Translations under genes and position numbers: made by a program
Assembly (NCBI GenBank): GCA_023630585.1
Contig: CM042555.1
Span: 3,137,501-3,201,500 of the forward strand
Source: Cranoglanis bouderius
Taxonomy: Eukaryota; Chordata; Actinopteri; Siluriformes; Cranoglanididae
DNA length: 64,000 nucleotides
Reading direction: 5' to 3'
Notes under the pieces: generated by a model
What the model saw: the letters and a program-made list of their open reading frames with translations, nothing else
Told to the model about the DNA's origin: nothing
The model's database searches: none
Part shown: piece after piece, positions 12,211 to 23,044 of the stretch
How the letters are laid out: each line of letters opens with the position of its first letter
Numbering within the stretch: the stretch's first letter is position 1

Positions 12211-12784
12211 TGAAAATTGGTAGTCCTCTTCGTTTGCTTTTGCCTTCCGCTTAGAAGCCTGGAGTTTCTCTTCTGAGCGGATATTTTATCGGAGCTTGCT
12301 GTCATGTGAACACACGTGAAATAGGACTTAACAATGACCAGGAGCCTTTTCTTTTCTTACACAAAAGTTGTAGGAATTTTAACCACCAATAATGAATGTC
12401 AGATTTCTTATTAATTAAAGGTGCAATTAGTCATTTTAAGTCAAATTTAACGAGTTTCTCTTCACATCACATCTCATCACAGCAAGCTCCAGTAAAATAT
12501 CTGTGCAGAAGTGAAAGTCACCAAATATTACACTAATGGCACCTTTTTTTCACATGCAAATGTCATAAAAAAAATCACGAATAATGACTTTTGTACTAAA
12601 TAAAGGTGCAATCAATGATTTAATGTAATATTTGTTGAAGTTACATTACAGCATGCTCTGATAAAATATCTCCTCACACTCAAAAATCACCTTTAATTCC
12701 TGACTCATCACCTGACATTCCTATGACTTTTGAATGAGAAAAGTAAACTAAACAATTTAACAAACCTATCGAGATTTACTGTAT

Positions 12785-12824
<40 letters not shown>

Positions 12825-13885
12825 AGCTTTGTCTCCCTTTGCTCTTTCTGAGATTTGGATGTCTCAAGACGTTTGAAGTGTTGAGCGAAAGAAAAGAAAA
12901 AAGTGAATGATAGAAATAAAATGTAACAGATAGAGACACTCCCTATCTCTGATTCGCTCATCCATCGCCATTCCCTAAACGCCTTTTTCTGCTGTGGTTG
13001 CATAAAGTGCACATTGTTGGCAACAATCATTATATATATATATGTGTTTGTGTGTGTGTGTGTGTGTGTGCGTGCGCGCGTGTGTGTGTGTGTGCGTGTG
13101 TGTGTGTGTGTGCGCGCGTGTGTGTTGGGGGGAAAGCAGGGCCATGCTGGACGTTCTCTCCTTGCGGGGGTGGACTGTTCTTGGCTCAGATGGGAGGATG
13201 TTTTCGCTTTATTTTTGGTCTCTGGCGTTTTTTGGGGGAGTCGCGCTGTAGCCGCTTAGCACGCCGCAAATAGCGGCCCATGACCCGAGAGTACTGAGAT
13301 GTCTCTCTCTGAATCATGGAGGGGGTAAACAAACACTCGATAACACACACACATATCAATGCATGTATTTTTTATAATCTAGCCAAACAATTAAAGCTAT
13401 CCATGTGTGTAAATCACACCCACAAAAACCTGGAGCTCTATCGGTGAAAACTCCTGAGAGCTTGTGAATATTTTTGACATCATAAAAATGTCGAACACAA
13501 ACAAAGAATGAAAGAATGAGTCGGAGAGGTCTTGGCATGCTTGGTGTGCTGCTCAATGCTTTGCTTTTGTTTTTTTTTTTTTTTTAAATGAGCAACCTGT
13601 ATGAATGAAATGATGGGAAAAAAAAGATCCTTTGCTGTGCGCTAAATTATGAAAACCATTACAGGCTTAAAAGGGCAAGCAACAAAAGCTTGACGTCTCC
13701 ATGGGACATATTTGCCAGATGTTCTTGAGTAGAAAAACTCTTGCCAAGTTCTTCGAGGAGGTTTATTTTAAATGTATCTTGGCATGTTTGCTGGGGAAAA
13801 TGGGGGAAAAGGGAGGAGAGGTACAACCAAATGGACATCGCTCATTTTTATGATGCGCTCTTCTTTTTCTTTTTCTTCCCATTGG
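12211..13885. other. Intergenic DNA without gene
   Basis: CA tract at 12786-12820, GT/GC tract at 13042-13130, T-tract at 13569-13585. Two similar 60 bp segments (GGTGCAATTAGTCATTTTAA at 12420 and GGTGCAATCAATGATTTAA at 12605) indicate an old duplication. No exon seen. Confidence 0.5.
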
Positions 13886-13888
13886 GTG

Positions 13889-14052
13889 AGGGGTTGGTTC
13901 GGTTGTTGGGTTGATTGGGTTGGGTTGATTGGGTTGGGTTGGTTTGGTTGTTGGGTTGGTTGAGTTGATTGGGTTGGGTTGGTTGAGATGATTGGGTTGG
14001 TTGAGATGATTGGGTTGGGTTGATTGGGTTGGTTGGGTTGGTTGGATTGCCC
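13889..14052. repeat. GGTTGGGTTGATT minisatellite (G-rich strand plus)
   Basis: Tandem mixture of GGTTG, GGGTTGATT and GGGTTGG units over about 160 bp, with more than ten runs of three Gs. Both strands give open frames of low complexity (Asn-Gln-Pro on the minus strand), which are artefacts. Confidence 0.9.
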
Positions 14053-14388
14053 TTTTGTCGTGAGAAACACTTCAATGAGATGTGAAATGTTTGCATTTTT
14101 CAGGAAAATCTAACCTTTTGGGGGGTTGGGGTTTTTATTGTGGTTAGGGACTCATATAAATTGATCTGACATCAACATTCAATACCACGTGATGCTACCT
14201 GACGTAAGGTTAGCGTACATCTGTTAGCTAATGAACAGACAAACACGAAAAATAACAGCAATGTATTGGATGTATTTCATGTTTAATGATGGCAATCAAA
14301 ACAAAGCAGACAACAGCATCTTCCTTATTACAATACAAGCAACCTGATAAAAACTCTTCTTAAACATCTTAAATAAAAAACTAAACAC
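14053..14388. other. Intergenic DNA without gene
   Basis: Unique AT-rich sequence. Confidence 0.45.
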
Positions 14389-14568
14389 AAAGAGAACGAG
14401 GATCTATCAGAGTCTGATCTTCACAACACATGTTTGTGGAAGTGTATCATGACACGAACAAATGAGGTTTTTGAAGACCTCAGAAAAAGAGATGTTGATG
14501 CTGGAAAAGGCTACAAAACCATCTCTAAAGAGTTTGGACTCCACCAGTCCACAGTCAGACAGATTGAC
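14389..14568 (+). pseudogene. Tc1-like transposase fragment (N-terminal helix-turn-helix)
   Basis: The conceptual translation preserves MTRTNEVFEDLRKRDVDAG-like sequence, then GKGYKTISKEFGLHQSTVRQI, the first DNA-binding helix-turn-helix of a fish Tc1 transposase. Upstream CAACACATGTTTGTGGAAGTG is element leader. The rest, including the catalytic domain, is absent. Same family as the element at 27693-28292. Confidence 0.8.
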
Positions 14569-15534
14569 GTGGTCAATAAACTTACTAAACTTATGTACTT
14601 ACTATAACATCCACAAGAGCAAAATGCACATAAACCCACAAGTCCAGTTACAACCATCAAAGCCCCGAGCAAATCATACAAATCTTTGATTTGGCAGAAA
14701 TCGTTGCTCCGACCATTCACTACATCATGCTTGCATTTTATTAACTATAATCTATGCATAATTTGTGTCCGATATATTAAAAAGTAAATACTTTCCATCA
14801 AGTGGATGGCTGATATAATTCACCGTAAGCCTTCTAACACAACTTCATTAGTCTGAGAATTCGCTTTCAGGAGTTGAAACTCTTCAGCGCAGAGATGATG
14901 TTTGGACGAGGAATCCGCCGAGATGCCTTTTTATCAGAGGGAACGTTCTGCTTTGCACCATGCGAGAGGCACCTGGCAAGCAAAACCTTGTGGCCAGCCA
15001 ATGACCTTCTCCCACATGACGCTCCAGCCAATAACATCGTCTGCTGGAGGCCAGCAGCCAATGACCTTTCTCTGACCAGAGCTGAACCAAACCACCTACA
15101 ACAATGGCGTATACCACTCACCTTCTGTTTCTGAGACTCTTCAGATAGCATTTGTAGCATGTTATCATTAACACCTTTATATCACTGACTTTTCGGCAAT
15201 TTATGTTCTAAAAAAATGAGACTGATTTAAGAATAGATATGAGAAGGATTTGCCATGTAAGTCAAGTATGCTAGATAAACGCTGTACTGGAAGCGACATC
15301 CATGTTATACCGTGTGATATTAATATATTACGAATATTAAATCAGGAGACAGCGAGAGCGGTGCTGAGAGTAAACAGAATCAGCATTGCTCAGATTCCTA
15401 CTGTAAGCCCTGTGCATTTTACTCCTTCATTTGATTTAGAGCAGCATCACCACTGTGGAGCCCTTCGTACTCCTGCACTCAGTCGAACACTTCTTCAGCG
15501 ATAGCTCCTTCAACCTCATACAAATGTATATTCA
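14569..15534. other. Intergenic DNA without gene
   Basis: At 14990-15070 a 30-45 bp unit with CCAGCCAATGACC recurs three times. The overlapping open frames at 14867-15160 reflect this repeat and show no protein features. Confidence 0.5.
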
Positions 15535-15536
15535 TA

Positions 15537-16165
15537 TAGTCAGGTCCATAAGTATTTGGACATTGACATTTTTTGTAGTTTTGCCTCTGTACACCACCAC
15601 AATGGATTTAAGGGGTTTAACAAAAATATTGCATTAACCATTTAAGAATTACAGACATTTCCCCCAAGAGTCCATCAATTTTCATGGGCTCAAAAGTAAT
15701 TGGACTTTTGAGGGCCTGAAATCTGGAACTCATGGATGCCATCAAATGCTTGAGAGTTTCCTCCCTTGAGATGCTTTGCCAGGCCTTTACTGCAGCTGCC
15801 TTCAGTCGCTGTTTGTTTGTGGATCTTTCTGCCTTCAGTTTTGTCTTCAGTAAGTGAGAACCAGCTCAATAGGGTTGAGGTCATCGGACATTTAAGGCCA
15901 TTTAATTTCTTTGCCTTAAGAAGCTCTTGGGTTGCTTTCACAGTATGTTCTGGGTCATTATCCATCTATACTGTGAAACGCCGTCCTATCAGTTTTGCAG
16001 CATTTGACTGAATCTGAGCAGAAAGTAAAGCTCTACACACTTCAGAATTCATCCTGCTACTTCTATCAGCAGTCACATCATCAATAAACACCAGTGAAAC
16101 AGTTCCATTGGCAGCCATACATGCCCAAGCCATAACATTTCCTCCACATGCTTAACAGATGATGT
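15537..16165 (-). pseudogene. Tc1-like transposon relic, catalytic half of transposase
   Basis: The left end AGTCAGGTCCATAAGTATTT is the terminal repeat of a common fish Tc1 family. On the minus strand the DDE region survives as DNDPEHTVKATQELLKAKK followed by degenerate LNGLKCPMTS, with frame breaks and a stop before the second acidic stretch. The element is 5'-truncated near 16165, where a plus-oriented fragment of a similar element (CAACTCCAGATCTTTTATCT, about 16168-16280) abuts it. Confidence 0.85.
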
Positions 16166-16284
16166 TACAGCTACCAAACGCAAATTCAATGCTTGGAATC
16201 AACTCCAGATCTTTTATCTCCTTAATTTGTCATGAAATAACGAGGAAACAGGCCACACCCGGCCATGAAACTGCTTATCTTAAG

Positions 16285-16585
16285 AGGCAGAACTTGCATG
16301 GTAGGTTAGATTTTGCGATTCTGATTGGTCAGGAGGTGTTGATGAATTTTCTATAACGGCAGCTCTGACAATGATGCAGCTGCAAATCACCGGTTTATAT
16401 TAACACGCTCTCGTTTCTATAGTAACAACTCATTCACAGGGACTTGTACAGCGGACAAGCCACATATTCTAAGAATAATAATTTTAAAATGTGCTGTAAT
16501 TTCACAAAGAAAAACATATCATTGGTGCAGATCTGGTGAAGTTTTCTGTAAGGAGATATTTATTTAGTATTTATGGAAGGAGTCT
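16285..16585 (-). mobile_element. Dispersed repeat family A, partial copy
   Basis: ATTCTGATTGGTCAGGAGGTG, TTTTCTATAACGGCAGCTCTGA, TTTCTATAGTAACAACTC..CAGGGACTTGTACAG and AAGTTTTCTGTAAGGAGATA are the reverse complement of the right half of the family A copies at 5185 and 22826. Confidence 0.7.
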
Positions 16586-16598
16586 GAGATAAACCTGT

Positions 16599-16936
16599 AA
16601 AGTCCCCATGAAATCAAAATTGAAGTCTTGTGGCTTATGTCTACCACCAATACGGATCAACAATTTTGATGACATCATTCTGCACTTCAGTTTCTCATCA
16701 GACTTTCTGTCCAATCAAATGCTCTCTAGAATCTGAAGTGTTCCGCCCCCAACATAAAAATCCATGGTACTAACTGTCAAGTACGGCTTTACCCGGGCTG
16801 TGAGGTAACCTAAATGCTATTGGCTATTTAAAAAGGGGGAGGAGCCACTCGATGTGTCCCGCCCTGACTTCCTGTTTCAGGGAAAATTACGTCAACACAA
16901 AACGCTGCGTGTTTCAAGGCACTTCACGGGGACTTT
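16599..16936. mobile_element. MITE-like element with AAAGTCCCCNTGAA ends
   Basis: Left end AAAGTCCCCATGAA and right end TTCACGGGGACTTT form an inverted pair 338 bp apart. The interior includes GGGGGAGGAGCCAC and ACTTCCTGTTTCAGGG. No coding capacity. No clean target duplication seen. Confidence 0.65.
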
Positions 16937-17800
16937 GCGTTTTCTGACGTCTTCAGAAACAATATTTTTTTTTGTCTTATTAACAACTATAGCCGCAAAC
17001 AATCCACAGCAACTATCAATGGATAAAAAGCACAATGTGTCATTCATTAATGAATAAAAATCGCAATGCTTGCCACACAACTGTGGTATAAGAGGAATAA
17101 AACACTTCAGAACGTGCTGTTATTGGAAAATAATCAACTTTGGAGATTACAATAATTCACACTGAGAGATTACAATAAAACAAATGTAGCACTATTAAGT
17201 CTATTTCAAGAATTTTTGAAATAGACATCGATTTTTTTTTCTCATTTCAAGCTTGAAATGATCTTGTTTCCTCTGGTAGATAAATTTCCTTCTCTTCAGA
17301 AATAAAACTGCTTATAATAAGCAAGATTATCTGGCAATAAAATGAGACTATATCAAACATGAAATGAATAAAAATGAGAAATAGGCTTAATAATCGTATA
17401 TTTGTTTTTCCCCCTAATCTCATAATGAGAAATATGAGATAAATCATGTAAGATATCGGGTTTTTTTTTTTTTTTTTTTTAATCGCAGTATGATGCTTTC
17501 CAGATCTTGCATTTGCGAGGCTCCAAACTGTCCAAACTGTCTCATTGGACAAAAAGGTTCTACTAAGGATAATATTAACACAATGTAAAAACAAATAAAT
17601 AAATAAAGTATTGATACGATTTGGATTAAATCAACCTAATTTATTTGTAATTAGGCTGACCTGTAATTAATAATTAACCTGTAATCCCAGAACCATTTAT
17701 TACTAGAGTTATTTAAGGTGAATAAATCTGTGCTGCTTTTAACTTTTTATTATAACCTACAAATGTAAATAATAATAATAATATCAAGTTTATTTGGAGG
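16937..17800. other. Intergenic DNA without gene
   Basis: Holds a short family A start at 17090-17150 (AGAGGAATAAAACACTTCAG..GGAAAATAATCAA), T-tracts at 17231 and 17461-17480, and AT-rich unique DNA. Confidence 0.5.
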
Positions 17801-18420
17801 AAAATGTATTTCAAGGTGAGCGTAATATGGACTGGCGATCATAAAAAAAAAAGGTTTCAAGTGAGAAATAAAATAAAATAAAATACAATTTAAAATAAAA
17901 TAAAGAGAAATGAAAGGAAATGTATTTCAAGGTGGGTGATCCTGGTTATCATAAAGAAGGTTTCACAAGTAAGAAAGAAATAAAATTGAGTAAAAAATAA
18001 AACAAAATAATACTGTATAAAAAGAAAGGATACATATTTCAGGGTGTCTTAGTGATTAGCATGTTTGCCTCACACCTCCGAGGTTGGGGGCTCAAGTCCT
18101 GCCTCCACCCTGTGTGCACGGAGTTTGCATGTTCTCCCCGTGCTTCGGGGGTTTCCTCCGGGTACTCCGGTTTCCTCCACCAGTCCAAAGACGTAGGCAT
18201 TTTCAAATTGTCCAAGTTCCGTGTTCCCTGGGAGTTCCCTGGGATAGGCTCAAGGCTCCCCGCGAGCCTGTGTAGGATAAACGATACAGAAAATGGATGG
18301 AGGGAATGCCGTGTAAAAAGAAAAGATACATATTTCAAGGTGTGTAATACTGATTGGTGATTATGAAAAAGAATGTTTACAAGTGAGAAAGAAATGAAAT
18401 TAAAAATATATATAAAACAG
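17800..18420 (+). repeat. About 115 bp tandem repeat, one unit split by a SINE
   Basis: GTATTTCAAGGTG followed by a GATCATAAA..AAGGTTTCA..AAGTGAGAAA block recurs at about 17805, 17922 and 18328. A start-only copy lies at about 18030. The break in the third unit coincides exactly with the SINE at 18045-18300. Confidence 0.75.
18045..18300 (+). repeat. tRNA-derived SINE with recognisable target-site duplication
   Basis: Head TTAGTGATTAGCATGTTTGCC (A-box-like) and GGGGGCTCAAGTCCTGCC (B-box-like), body CCGGGTACTCCGGTTTCCTC, tail AATGGATGGAGG. Flanked by two 20-29 bp near-identical segments containing GATACATATTTCA (18020-18047 and 18315-18343), as expected from LINE-mediated insertion. Confidence 0.85.
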
Positions 18421-18607
18421 CATAATGTAAGGCATATCGAGTTACCTTTAATCCTCACCAAACTTTTACTGCTTGCACTGAGATTATTACACTTTACACT
18501 AAAGTGGTAAATTTAATGATAGCAAAGAACAGAGCTGAAAGCAAACTCGATGATGTAAACCCCAACATGTGCCATGGTCTTTGCTGCAACTCCACACAAA
18601 CGTACAA

Positions 18608-18646
<39 letters not shown>

Positions 18647-19512
18647 TGAATCATAAATCAGGTTGGATTTGTAGGCCTCCATGTTGAAAGGCCAAGTGAT
18701 AATTATAGTAACAGTAAAGTGTAGGAGCACGTGTGAGCTCGCTGCGAGATTACACAAACAGATTCATGTGTCAGAGTACACGTTCTACCCTTGAGACGAT
18801 CAGATGTACGTAGCACTTATTCTGTCTGTCTGTCTCTTTGTCTACCTGCACTTCTACCTGTCTCGGAGCGACGCTGACATCAGCAGGTCACTGATTAACT
18901 AATGTACCACTGGGCGGCTGCACATGTGAACTGTAGCCTCAGCAGTGGGAATTTACCCTGCTATTGATTCAGCGCTTTATTATCTCGCCTATATTGGCTC
19001 GTTCGCATTTCCAGCTGGCAGCAGTGACACAGAATCTACAGCCTTGAACATGTCGGCGACATCTACCAAAGCAAAGCACCACCAAATTTATTGCGGTCGT
19101 GAAATGGGAAAAAAATGGTTTGCGAGCCCTTTGGAATGATCACGGCTCTGCTTTTCTGCATGAATGGCTACTAAAATGTTATCTGAACTTCATCTGAGGC
19201 CGCGATAATGAATAGAGACAGTTTTATTGAACATTGCCATGATAAAGATGTGCAATAAAGTTTGGGAGGAGAACTAGCTAACTCCCGGCTAAGCACCAAT
19301 TCCGTTCTTCCACATAAGTTTTCATCTCCTTTTTCCAGCTGTTCTCTGAGACTTTTTTTTTTCCTACTTTCCGCATTTTTGCATTCAGCCCACAGCTGAT
19401 TAACTGAAGGCCCAAGTCTTCACCAAACAACTGGAAAAGGTGTGAAAATGTAAATCCTTATATCAAGTGACTGAATCATAAAAACAGTTCCGGGGAAAAT
19501 GGGGATTAAATG
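18421..19512. other. Intergenic DNA without gene; unique segment 18830-19290
   Basis: CA tract at 18610-18644. From about 18830 to 19290 the sequence is non-repetitive and of balanced composition, so it is a candidate conserved noncoding segment, but conservation cannot be judged here. Confidence 0.4.
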
Positions 19513-20466
19513 TACGGTACTGTGCAAAAGTTTTAGGCAGGTGTGAAAAAATGCTGTAAAGTAAGAATGCTTTCAAACATAGACATGTTAATAGTTTATA
19601 TTTATCAATTAACAAAATTCAAAGTGAGCAAACAGAAGAAAAATCTACATCAAATCAATATTTGGTGTGACCAGCCTTCACCTTCAAAACGGCATCAATT
19701 CTTCTAGTGTACACTTGCACACAGTCAGGGATTTTGCAGGCATATAGTCAGGTGTGTGATTAAACAATTATACCAAACAGGTGCTAATGATCATCAGTTC
19801 AATATGTAGGTTGAAACACAATCATTAACTGAAACAGAAACAGCTGTGTAGGAGGAATAAAACTGGGTGAGGAACAGCCAAACTCCACTAACAAGGTGAG
19901 GTTGCTGAAGACAGTTTAATGTCAAAAGTCATACACCATGGCAAGACTGAGCACAGCAACAAGGCAGAAGGTGATGCTGCATCAGCAAGGTCTCTCACAG
20001 GCAGAAATTTCAAGGCAGACAGGGGTTTCCAGATGTGCTGTCCAAGCTCTTTTGAAGATGCACAAAGAAACGGGCAATGTTGAGGTCCGTAGACGCGGTG
20101 GTCGGCCAAGGAAACTTACTGCAGCAGATGAAAGACACATCAGGCTTACTTCTCTTCGCAATCGGAGGATGTCCAGCAGTGTCATCAGCTCAGACCTGGC
20201 AGAAACCAGTGGGACCCTGGTACACCCATCTACTGTTCCTTCAAAAACTGTGAGCAAGTGTACCTAGAAGAATTGAAGAATTGATGCTGTTTTGAAGGCA
20301 AAGGCTGGTCATACTAAATATTGATTTGATACAGATTTTTCTTCTGTTCACTCACTTTGCATTTTGTTAATTGATAAATATAAACTATTAACATGTCTAT
20401 TTTTGAAAGCATTCTTACTTTACAGCATTTTTTTACTCCTGCCTAAAACTTTTGCACAGTACTGTA
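19513..20466 (+). mobile_element. Internally deleted Tc1-like transposon with about 200 bp terminal inverted repeats
   Basis: The ends TACGGTACTGTGCAAAAGTTT and, reversed, TACAGTACTGTGCAAAAGTTT start with the TA target typical of Tc1/mariner. Similarity between the arms extends inward to about 19725 and from about 20255, including AATCAATATTTGGTGTGACC and its inverse. Total 954 bp against about 1.6 kb for complete elements. It contains only the DNA-binding half of transposase. Confidence 0.9.
19938..20267 (+). pseudogene. Tc1-like transposase, N-terminal DNA-binding region only (109 codons)
   Basis: Reads MARLSTATRQKVMLHQQGLS, then QAEISRQTGVSRCAVQALLK (first helix-turn-helix), GRPRKL (the GRPR AT-hook motif, about residue 55), and a second helix-turn-helix ending SSDLAETSGTLVHPSTV. 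It then runs directly into the right terminal repeat, so the whole DDE/D catalytic domain is deleted. The ATG and frame are intact. Such a fragment could bind transposon ends without cutting, but expression is unknown. Confidence 0.85.
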
Positions 20467-20514
20467 TATATTGTTATGTATTTTATGGGATGTCTGTGCA
20501 TCTGTGTCTGTACG

Positions 20515-21545
20515 TGATTCTCATTGGTACAATATCTCAAGAACGAATGGTTGAATGTTTGTAGGATTTATATGGAACTATCATTGTAACCAGGAGATGA
20601 ACAGATCAGGGTCAAGGCCACAGCAAGGTCAATTATCTAGACAAAGGACTAGATTTCTTGGTGGTGGAGACATTCCTGTCGAATCCAATCAGCTTTGAGT
20701 TCTGCTTGTTTTTTAAATTTCTTTTTAATCGTAAAGGAACAGTCATTTAAAAAATGGGGATACCTTTATCTCCAACAAGGCTAGTCCTACTTGTTGCTAA
20801 TATGTATGCCTCAGATACCCTTAAAGTATACACTATATGGCCAAAAGTATGTGGACACCCGATCAAACACACTCATATGTGCTGGTTGAACATCCCATTC
20901 CAGATTTTATTCCCCTTTTGCTTTTGAGCTCCATTCTTCTGGGAAGGCTTTCCATTAGATTTTGGGGCGTGGCTGTAGGGATTTGCGTTCATTCAGCTAC
21001 AAGAGCATTAGTGAGGTTGAGGTCAGGCACTGATGTTGGGTGAGGAGGCTCCAGTTCCAGATCATCCCAGAGGTGTTCAGTGGGGTTGAGGTCAGGGCTC
21101 TGAGCAGGACACTCGAGTTCTTCCACCTTCTTCCAACCTTAACACACCATGTCTTCATGGATCTCGCTTTGTGCACAGGGGCATTGTCATGCTGGAACAG
21201 GTTTAGGCCTCTTAGTTCCAGTGAAGGGAAATTGTAATGCCACAGCAAAGACATTCTGTACAATTGGGTGCTTCAAACTTTGTGGAAACAGTTTGGGGAG
21301 GAACCACATATGGGTGCGATGGTCAGGTGTTTATATACTTTTGGCCATATAGTGTACTTCAAACAGGAAGGAAGCTATTGAAGAAAAACTATTTCAGACA
21401 TTTGACCTTGATGTGACCTTGACCTTGTTTAGATCGATTCCAAAATGTAATTTGTTCATCTGCTGGTTACAATGATAATTCCATATAAATCCTACAAACA
21501 TTCAAACACTCGTTCTTGAGATATCGCACTAACGCGAATCTTGGA
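20515..21545. mobile_element. Long inverted repeat (about 100 bp arms) enclosing a Tc1 relic
   Basis: The left arm near 20525-20600 and the right arm near 21460-21535 are inverse copies, sharing ATATCTCAAGAACGA and GTTTGTAGGATTTATATGGA in opposite orientation. They differ at a few positions. GGTCAAGG words extend the pairing inward. The Tc1 relic at 20829-21356 sits in the loop. Identity of the outer element unknown; no ORF of its own. Confidence 0.75.
20829..21356 (-). pseudogene. Tc1-like transposon relic, C-terminal catalytic part
   Basis: The ends TACACTATATGGCCAAAAGT and its inverse (21337-21356) are complete with TA. On the minus strand, translation gives LRGLNLFQHDNAPVHKARSM then KTWCVKVG, matching the second catalytic aspartate region (QHDNAPVH) of fish Tc1 transposase. 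Frameshifts occur soon after VKVG. The N-terminal DNA-binding half is deleted: 528 bp in total. Confidence 0.85.
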
Positions 21546-21600
21546 TGGATGGATGGATGGATGGATGGATGGACGGACGAATGGATGGATGGCCGAATGG
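21540..21600. repeat. (GGAT)n microsatellite
   Basis: TGGATGGATGGA units with a few C substitutions, directly next to the right arm of the inverted repeat. Confidence 0.95.
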
Positions 21601-22380
21601 ACAACAAGAAAACATAATGCCTCAACAACTTGTGGTGGAGGAATAAAAACATAGACCTCTACCGTTTTTTGCAATACCCAACACCTAAAAACAGGCTTTT
21701 AGCTTGATCACTAGCATGCTTGTCGCATGAGATTTCCCAAATGTCATTTAATAAAGAAAAGGAATAAAATTCATCTGACCCTAGTAGGTTTCAGAAATCT
21801 CACTACTCTACATAAGACGTTTGGATAGTCAAGGGTTCTACAGTGGAAGAGTTTTACCAGTTAGTGACCTGCTATTAAAGTCTGGATTCTAATTGGTCAG
21901 AAGGTGGGGAGATGTTTATTTAAACATTTATGGAATTTTGGCATTTATGGTTGTACGAATCGCTGTTTATGAGCGCTGTTTATATTTCAGGAACTAGTGG
22001 AACCTTCGTTATTGGTCACTAAGTGCCATTCCAGAGAGTCGTATTTCATATCTAGTGGGACAGATAGGAGATAGAAACGCTGAGAAGTCCAAAAACAAAA
22101 TGTGTTAAATTACCTGAGAAAACCTAATCACTGCAGTAAGCAAGCTTAAGAGAACCGAAGAAGATACCCTTTCCCCCTCACAAGTGCTTTTGAAGGAGTC
22201 TGACCAACATCAGATATTTAACAACAAACATCCAATCTAAAGGTCTGAGAGCGAGAGGAATGGTGATACGGGACTCGTGAAGTTCACCGTGTTCTTTCTC
22301 TTTCTGCTGTGCTGGTAAGCCTTGATACGTCACACCTCCTTATCTCGCTGAACCGATTAACATGCTGAACCTGCACGCAT
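21601..22380. other. Intergenic DNA without gene
   Basis: Short family A fragments near 21885-21960 (TCTGGATTCTAATTGGTCAG and ATTTAAACATTTATGGAAT). Otherwise unique. Confidence 0.45.
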
Positions 22381-22382
22381 GC

Positions 22383-22385
22383 ACA

Positions 22386-22447
<62 letters not shown>
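22383..22447. repeat. (CA)n microsatellite
   Basis: About 60 bp of CA after a short CACGCG lead-in. Confidence 0.97.
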
Positions 22448-22450
<3 letters not shown>

Positions 22451-22824
22451 CATGGTCTGAACAAGAAACCTATTAGCTGTTCTCTTGTTCTCACAGTATA
22501 TCAAATTCTCTACTCACCTCCAAAACTCCTTTCGCTATTTATGATCGCAATTTGTTATTTCTGCTGTAAAGTATTAGAAATTAAACTAAACATGCAATGA
22601 CATAACGTATTGCTCATCTGATTTAAGAGCACAAAGATGGATAGAAACCAAAACCCACAAACGCACACATTGTGAGAAGGGGTCGTGATTGGGCGTGTTT
22701 AACCGAGACTTATGGTTTAGACCGAATCTGGGGGCAGAAAAGTGAGTAATATTCATTACTGCATGCGTGAGATTACTGTGTGCAAGATATCTGCAACGTC
22801 TACCTGCATTTTACTTAAAAGTAA
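22448..22824. other. Intergenic DNA without gene
   Basis: Unique sequence, nothing recognised. Confidence 0.45.
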
Positions 22825-22979
22825 GGAATAAAACACTCGAGGATGTGCTAATATGGGAAAATAATCAACAACAGGGTGGTGTGATTATTGTTAGGGTGGT
22901 GTGAAGCGGTGTTATTGGTAGCACCCTGAATTTATGCCAATCTGCAAAATTATAATTTAAAAAAAAAAAAAAAAGTATA

Positions 22980-23012
22980 TATGTATATTATATATATATA
23001 TATATATATATT
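22980..23012. repeat. (TA)n tract
   Basis: ATATATATA run inside family A copy; a shorter TA run occurs at the same relative place in copy 1 (5333-5354). Confidence 0.9.
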
Positions 23013-23044
23013 TAAATTAAATAATGACGTGGTACGTAAAAAAA

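Noticed and set aside
13768..14096. Asn-Gln-Pro-rich ORFs
   Set aside because: Encoded by the GGTTGGGTT minisatellite; low complexity on both strands.
14867..15160. Three overlapping ORFs of 77-97 residues
   Set aside because: Open on both strands because of an internal CCAAT-containing short repeat; no family resemblance.
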